Shown here: in pieces, positions 58,901-64,000 of the stretch
Layout: each line of letters opens with the position of its first letter
How positions within the stretch are numbered: the first letter of the stretch is position 1
NCBI GenBank assembly: GCA_030704615.1
Contig: CM060731.1
Coordinates: forward strand, 23,622,001-23,686,000
Reading direction: 5' to 3'
From: Takakia lepidozioides
Taxonomy: Eukaryota > Streptophyta > Takakiopsida > Takakiales > Takakiaceae
Length of the DNA stretch: 64,000 nt
Program-made: the position numbers and the translations under genes
Notes under the pieces: generated by a model
Databases searched by the model: none
Told to the model about the DNA's origin: nothing
The model's input: the letters and a program-made list of their open reading frames with translations, nothing else

Positions 58901-60304
58901 ACAGGCTTTTCTATGTCACCTTTCTAATACATATTGACAGTGACACCCTCTCTCCAGCTAAAGAGTGTCATACTTCCAAGAGAGAAGAGCAACAACACAC
59001 ACACACACACACACATACACAATGTACTCATGCTGTTAGAAGGGAGCAGACACTACCTTCGTGAGGGACTCACTCCTGTAGTGGGACTTACCTTGGTATA
59101 GACAATTAGTTTGGGCTTCTTGATATCCTGTAGAAATACCTACACACAAGCTTTTAACCTGCTGTGTGTGAGCTCCCCAGCAATTTTACACCAACAGGGC
59201 CAGGGCTTTAGGCTCAGCCTCAAGATTTTCAAAGTTGGTGAACGAGGTGGAGGAACAATGTTCTTGATGTTCCTGAACCATCAGGGTTTAGAATGCACGC
59301 GTGCCGTTCCCTGCGAACATCGGCTTGCCATAGCCTTACAGGCCATTGACCCCACAGGAAACTTACCCTCACATAGCCTTTTGTGGGTTTCGCACCCACC
59401 AGGGTTTAGGGAGAGAGAGAGAGAATGTACTCATAAGACGTTATTTGCCATAGCCTTGCGGCCGTAGACCCTGTGCCTAGTTTGGGCGGAACAAAAGGGA
59501 GGGAACAGACACTACTTTGTGAGGGGCTCACTCCGGTAGTGGGACTTACCCTGGTATGAACAATTAGTTCAGGCTTTCCAGAGATCCTCTAGAAAGCCCT
59601 TCACACGGATCAATCTGCTGTGTGCGAGCTGCCAGAGAGAGAGAGGGAGAGAGAGGATGCATCTTCAGTCTGTGTGTGCCGCAGCCTTATTGTCAAAGAC
59701 CCTGTGTCCAATTCTGGGCAATCCAGAAAATTGGGAGAGGGGAGTGAGAAAAGAATGAGGGATGTACTCATTGACCATTGCCTGCGCTTATGGTGCCTGA
59801 CACACCCTTTAGATGGGTGCCATCTCAACCCACCAGGGTGTGGTAAAGCTCTTGCCCATGGCAGCCTCTGCAATCCCATTACAGGAAGGGCTGCCACAGA
59901 TATATAGAAAGCATAATGCTGCAGTCGCAGTCTGGCCCTCTACCCATTCAAATGCGACACCCTGTAGAGGTGGTTGCTCTACCGACTTTGCTGTATGAAG
60001 ACTATACATATAGTTGAACAAACTAGACTTAGCATGCCAGAGACGGTGAGGCCCCTAAGAACATGAGACATGCATATTGCCTGTCCTTTGGATCAATTTG
60101 GAGGTAGTTCAGGTTGGGGACGGGTAGAAAGACAACACCCAACTCACAAAGGGATACAGATGGTTGTATTTTAGAGCAGTCTCTCTTGGCTGCAAATGTG
60201 AGAAGCTGTTGATCTGAAGTTGGAAACTCTTTAACTGTGCAGGTGACGAACATTTGGCAGTCTTCCGCTTCTCAAAGGTGGAAGAGGGTACTGCCCAATC
60301 TTAG
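55911..60304 (+). CDS. plastid-targeted FHA-domain protein
   Basis: Five exons: 55,911-56,184, 56,853-56,917, 57,012-57,072, 57,536-57,682 and 60,243-60,304. Phases agree at every GT-AG junction and give 202 residues. FHA domains bind phosphothreonine peptides. Residues 1 to about 80 are Ser/Arg/Leu-rich with few acids, a likely chloroplast transit peptide. Then comes KWILEPVGDGDT, the FHA start ATVGRVAGKADIVIP, the phosphopeptide loops SGLHARL and DLDSTNGTYI, and FPGSYITFGDEHLAVFRF. Arabidopsis At2g21530 is, as I recall it, a protein of the same layout. The last intron (57,683-60,242) contains the antisense LINE reverse transcriptase and more LINE tails. Exon 1 start is the ATG in frame with the transit-like region. 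Confidence 0.92.
57830..58900 (-). pseudogene. LINE reverse transcriptase remnant
   Basis: Minus-strand frames overlap into a non-LTR RT: EGQAGFQRNRGCTDHIFNLI (58,800-58,741), TFIFYLDVKG, GKMWRMVHNLYANNKSCVMV, FDIDQGVAQGYTLFTLLFTV, AIDLG. The expected FADD site follows but reads LMLVDGLLGLG, so the catalytic Asp pair is broken. Further on come SKCKVVAFNDHA and a downstream segment (YLTQIFHSRGVNAEV, LCNIIRPTLKYAS). The 3' part (57,830-58,030) matches 42,520-42,790. It lies antisense in the last intron of the FHA gene. It is the best copy here of the LINE whose 3' ends litter the window. Confidence 0.88.
58990..59022 (+). repeat. AC microsatellite
   Basis: A run of about 13 AC units interrupted once by a T. 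It lies in the last intron of the FHA gene. Confidence 0.9.
59040..59640 (-). repeat. two stacked LINE 3'-end fragments
   Basis: The first copy (59,040-59,330) and second copy (59,420-59,640) are in the same direction. The second begins after a GA run with GTACTCATAAGACGTTATTTGCC and includes GTTTGGGCGGAAC, GGGCTCACTCCGGTAG and CTAGAAAGCCCTTCACAC. The regular GA run beside the GTACTCATAAGACG end recurs in several copies and marks the 3' terminus of the element. Confidence 0.65.
59930..59998 (-). repeat. tRNA-like SINE head
   Basis: On the minus strand AAAGTCGGTAGAGCAACC is an A-box match (as in TAGCTCAGTCGGTAGAGC of tRNAs), followed about 40 bases on by GTCGCATTTGAATGGG, a weak B box. There is no cloverleaf, and a non-tRNA body follows, so a SINE is more likely than a tRNA gene. 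Confidence 0.4.
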
Positions 60305-62137
60305 CTTCTAGGCTAAGGATGTAATGTTCACGCTGCAGTGCTCTTAATTTATGCAGGGCATGTTGCCAACAAGTGGCAGCATGTCAGCAAACTTAGCTCT
60401 GACCATATTGGCAGTGGAATGCTGGTTTTGTTGAGCAGGTTCTGGGTTTATCCCCCACTGTGGTGATTGTCAAATATAGTACAGATTAGTCATGCCCTGT
60501 AAATGGTTTTCCAGTCAGGATAACTTCTCACTATGTATGTGGTGCTTCCCTCAGTCCCCACCACTGCCCCTTGCTATAGTTTCTCATACCATATCTCGTC
60601 CAACCTTGTTTCTAGCTGTAGTAATGGTGGTAATGTTAGCTTCAATTTTAAAGGGCCTGTTCCAGATTTGTTGGCTTGTTACTAGTTGTTGTCCAGGCAT
60701 TATAGAGGCCTTCTGATGAGGAGGAGCAACTGAAGTCCTGCAGCCATGCATGGTTGACGAAGTCTACCATCCTGCATTTTGTCCCAAGCAGGTTGGAACG
60801 ATCTGTGTATTGCATGAAGAACAGAGGATGCAGAGTTCAACTACAAATTTGACAGAACATATTGGATTGTTTTGCAACAGTCACTTGGAGTAAGAGTCAC
60901 ATTGAATTCACAAGCATCACCCAAAATCTGCTTGATCTTTTAGCCACTGAGATTGCAAGGATCTAAGACAAGGATTTGAGTAAAAGAAAATCATTAATAT
61001 AAACCACCTAGAGTGGCTTCCAGCTATAGTAATTTAGATTGTGATGAGTGATCATAAAAGTGAGATCAACAATTAGGAGCAAACAGTATGCATCATTTTC
61101 TACTGAAAGAAGATGCTAGGATTCCTGATGTATGTAACTCGGGAATGCCTCTTGCTTTTGTTATCGTAAAACTCCCAGCAGTTTTTCATGTGTGCAACAA
61201 CCCATTTATTTGTGTAGTTTGAAGAGAAGCTACTGCGTGCAATCAGTAGTGAACCGTAAGACAAGATTGGCAGGGATAATCTGTCTACGGAGTGGAGGAC
61301 TACGCATCTCGGGAACTTTTGCGGAGCTTGATCATAAGATGAGAACCATGTTCCCAGAATAAAGTAAGAAGGACTTGGAGCTTGCGATCGTAATAAGTGT
61401 GCGTGCGTAATGCAGTTATCATTGCATCAAATGAGCCTCACAAAGATCCTCTGTGCTCACCGCACAGTGCGTGGTGTTGAAAAGTTTGATTTGAACTTCA
61501 GGTGCAGGGGGGGAGAGGGAAGAAGGGGTTGAAAGATAGAGACAGAGCGAGAAAGAGGGACGGAAGGAAGAAGATTGTAATCGTCGAGTGGGAGGGGCAA
61601 GAATTCCTGATGTGCAAGCTGGGGTCAGGAGCGCGATGGCAGAAGTCCACGGATCTCAGTACTCTCCCTCTTTGGCTTTCATGTACGCCGGTCTGTCCTC
61701 TCTTCAGTTTTATCGTATCAGGCATTGTTTAGATCAGGAATTTCTTATCGAAAAATATCTAGTGCAGAAGGCAATAGGACGCTTGACGGTCTTGACATTT
61801 TACTCCGAGATTCACCTTTCGCAGTCTCTAATGAGGGATTATCAACATTCAAATGCTGGAGGGGCTTTACATTGTGGAGCACTTTGTTCAGTAACTTTGG
61901 GTATGTCAGGCTCAATCAGATCTGTAATCTGACCTGGTCTTCGCCTACACATCCCCCAAGTGGACAGCCAATTAAAAAACCTCATGCCTCCAAACACGTA
62001 ATGGCCAATTGTTTCTAGAGATAGATCCGAATAGTGATGGAGACGATGCGTAGCTTCGAAAACCGAATGGAATGATAACCAAGGTAGAGCAAACTTTATG
62101 AAAACTGGGGAGAGAGAGGGTGTGGGTTTACGTCTCA
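60305..62137. other. intergenic between FHA and TMEM104-like genes
   Basis: Contains the 3' UTR of the FHA gene and the promoter of the next gene. Overlapping short frames at 61,498-61,932 have no recognisable domain. No repeat of note. Confidence 0.4.
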
Positions 62138-64000
62138 ATGTGGGTCGAGCAATGGGCCCTTCTACCTAAGCTAGTTGATGCCGATGTGGTTGTTGCTAAT
62201 TTGGGGGGAGGATACAGCTACATATTCAACTTGGTGGTCGGCACCGGGATCCTGGCGCTGCCATCTGTTCTTATGGGGGGAGGATGGGTGCGTATCATTC
62301 AGCGCTCTTATCACGTGCAGAAAATAACAGCTCATCCCTATTTTGTTTGAGAGGCTCCAATCAAAATGTTAGACAAGACCACCAGAGAGTGAAAGGTGAA
62401 GAAAGAGGAGGGAATGTCTCAAAAATACCTAGCCCCTAGATACTTGAGATGTGAAGAACTTTCTTCTGTCCACAGGAGGCCCAGAGAGAGAAAATGAGAG
62501 GGAGAGCCCTCACACTCTGATGAGGACTGCCACAGAAATGATAGCAATGGATATGTACCAGCAAAACATAATTTGGCTGAGATTTGGTAATCCAAGGGCT
62601 GTCATAAGACAATCTCCTGCATTGAGCTGGGTCATATGTCATTCCGACCAATCCGTCCTCTGAGTGTTCTGCTGCATAAAAGTCCTTGTTAGTGCATGAA
62701 TTACACTATGCTTCAAACATGAATTGAAAAAAGAGTTTTGAACTGGACCATGCATGTTGTTTATGAATGCAGATCTTGGGTGGCATCTTCCTGTTGCTAG
62801 TCTCTTTTCTCAGGTATGTCGGAATGATGTCATTAATGTTGTTCCTTTGTCTATGATCTACCACATGCTTGACTCCTCATTTACAAGGATATACACCATC
62901 CAGCATTTGTTATCAACCAAATATAAATTAGAGATTAACAGGAAGGTCGTGGACGAACCAGATTGGATGGCATAGTGCGCATGGCAGTGGGCTCAAATTC
63001 TGGAGAGCAAACAATATTAGGTGTAACCAATTCTTAGATGTTTCTCTAGCTCTTTTATTAATGTTAGGGGTATTTCCCTTTGATCGATGAAGTTAAACAG
63101 ATGTGCCTGCATGGCTACTCTTACTCTTACTATCGTGTTTGCATCTGAGTTGATGATCTGCTACGTGACACACCATTAACTGGTGATTTATTTATAGTGT
63201 GGGGACATGACTAGTATGGTATAAATGATAGGTCATTCTAAGCTCAGCTGACTTTGATGACAACAACTGCTGGATATCATTAGATCAGTTGTGTGATTTG
63301 GCAATTCGCAAGTTTTGCAACCAATGATTGCCATCTCTTTCTGGTTAATGAATTGCTGCAGCTATGTGACGGTGACATTCATGCTGGAATCCATGGCCAC
63401 AGCCAATGCCCTACTTCGTCTTCTGAGCAAGGTATCTTACTGAGTGAGCACTTTCCTTGTCATGTAGGCTTTTCTGTTTATAAAAGTTGCTCAGAATAGA
63501 GTGTATATTGAGGGCATAAGATAAATGAGAAGACAGTGGTAAGAATGTACTCATAAGAGGTTGTTTGACAGAGCCTTGTGGTAGGCAGTTGTAAGAATGT
63601 GATAGAATGGTATTGCTTTGCAGTTGCTGTCTGGACATCATTCTTACCTCATTTCTGAAGCGTAATTTTTCTGTTTATTTGTTACATGAGCTCAATGTAT
63701 GCTACAATTTTTTATCGTACTATTGGTGCACTCTTTGATGGGGCCAGACTGGGATCGAAGAAGACATAGCTCTGATTGAAGCCTCCGAAATCTTTACAGA
63801 AAGTAGTGTTGTCAATAATGATACACGCCTCCTGCCTTCCCAAAGTGAAAGGGAGTTGTTCCAGATTTCAAAGCGAACAGAGCTGGGTGAAATGGCGGTG
63901 TGTTTTTACTGCTTCATTACTCCACCACAATATTCTGTCAAGTGAATAGAGTTCTTTCTTCGTTGCCCAGGGTCTGGCAGGTTCACTCAGTGAATATAGC
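62138..64000 (+). CDS. TMEM104-like multipass transporter (amino-acid permease superfamily), 5' part
   Basis: Exons 62,138-62,287, 62,773-62,813, 63,362-63,431 and 63,748-63,897 join in phase at GT-AG sites. A fifth may start at 63,971 after TTGCCCAG, and the gene runs off the window. The deduced start has the first membrane helix with the AAAP-type signature YSYIFNLVVGTGILALP (about residues 26-42). A second helix, ILGGIFLLLVSFLS, leads into YVTVTFMLESMATANALL. After an acidic loop of about 45 residues comes ELFQISKRTELGEMA, which parallels the conserved loop end of animal TMEM104 proteins. The family is multipass and its substrate is not established to my knowledge. A LINE scrap lies in intron 3 (63,543-63,600). 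Confidence 0.85.
63543..63600 (-). repeat. LINE 3'-terminal scrap
   Basis: AATGTACTCATAAGAGGTTG with AGCCTTGTGG matches the terminal bases of the LINE family. It lies in intron 3 of the TMEM104-like gene. Confidence 0.5.

Noticed and set aside
59930-59998. tRNA gene on the minus strand
   Set aside because: A-box match only, weak B box, no foldable cloverleaf.
61498-61932. Overlapping plus and minus frames upstream of the TMEM104-like gene
   Set aside because: No domain, mutually overlapping, and located in the likely promoter region.

Overview
The window looks like nuclear DNA of a land plant, most likely a seed-free plant such as a fern. The reasons are an intact DYW-class PPR gene with near-identical internal repeats, plant-type homologues of a plastid FHA protein and of an M1 aminopeptidase, and long GT-AG introns full of LINE debris. 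The lineage call is an inference from gene style; no species was identified.

The left half (1-30 kb) is gene-poor and repeat-rich. It holds tRNA-derived SINE-like pieces, a 22-bp minisatellite, a foldback element (10.7-11.6 kb), and degenerate minus-strand coding sequence of unknown identity (12.4-14.6 kb). At about 17.25-23.3 kb lies a decayed Ty3/gypsy retrotransposon. Its pol region carries a C5-cytosine DNA methyltransferase domain directly upstream of the reverse transcriptase and a PHD finger after the integrase. I regard this as the most interesting object in the window. It is followed by a SINE and a pogo/Emigrant-like MITE with TA target duplications.

The right half (28-64 kb) holds five recognisable host genes. 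(1) A DYW-type PPR RNA-editing factor, + strand, 30,813-33,056, possibly with an upstream transit-peptide exon at 28,309-28,520. (2) An sds22/PPP1R7-like leucine-rich-repeat regulator of protein phosphatase 1, - strand, 37,728-34,370, 7 exons. (3) An M1 (puromycin-sensitive / APM1-like) aminopeptidase, - strand, 55,283-39,250, 19 exons, all joining in phase to 941 codons plus stop. (4) A plastid-targeted FHA-domain protein, + strand, 55,911-60,304, 5 exons, divergent from the aminopeptidase. (5) The 5' part of a TMEM104-like multipass transporter, + strand, from 62,138 and running off the right edge.

The introns of genes 2-5 are peppered with 3'-end fragments of one LINE family in both orientations, with its reverse-transcriptase part preserved inside the FHA gene. 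A relic of a second DYW-PPR gene sits in an aminopeptidase intron. The host genes form no operon-like unit. The only close regulatory relation visible is the 627-bp divergent promoter shared by the aminopeptidase and FHA genes. Exon boundaries were read by eye from GT/AG sites, frame continuity and family conservation; no alignment or transcript data were available.
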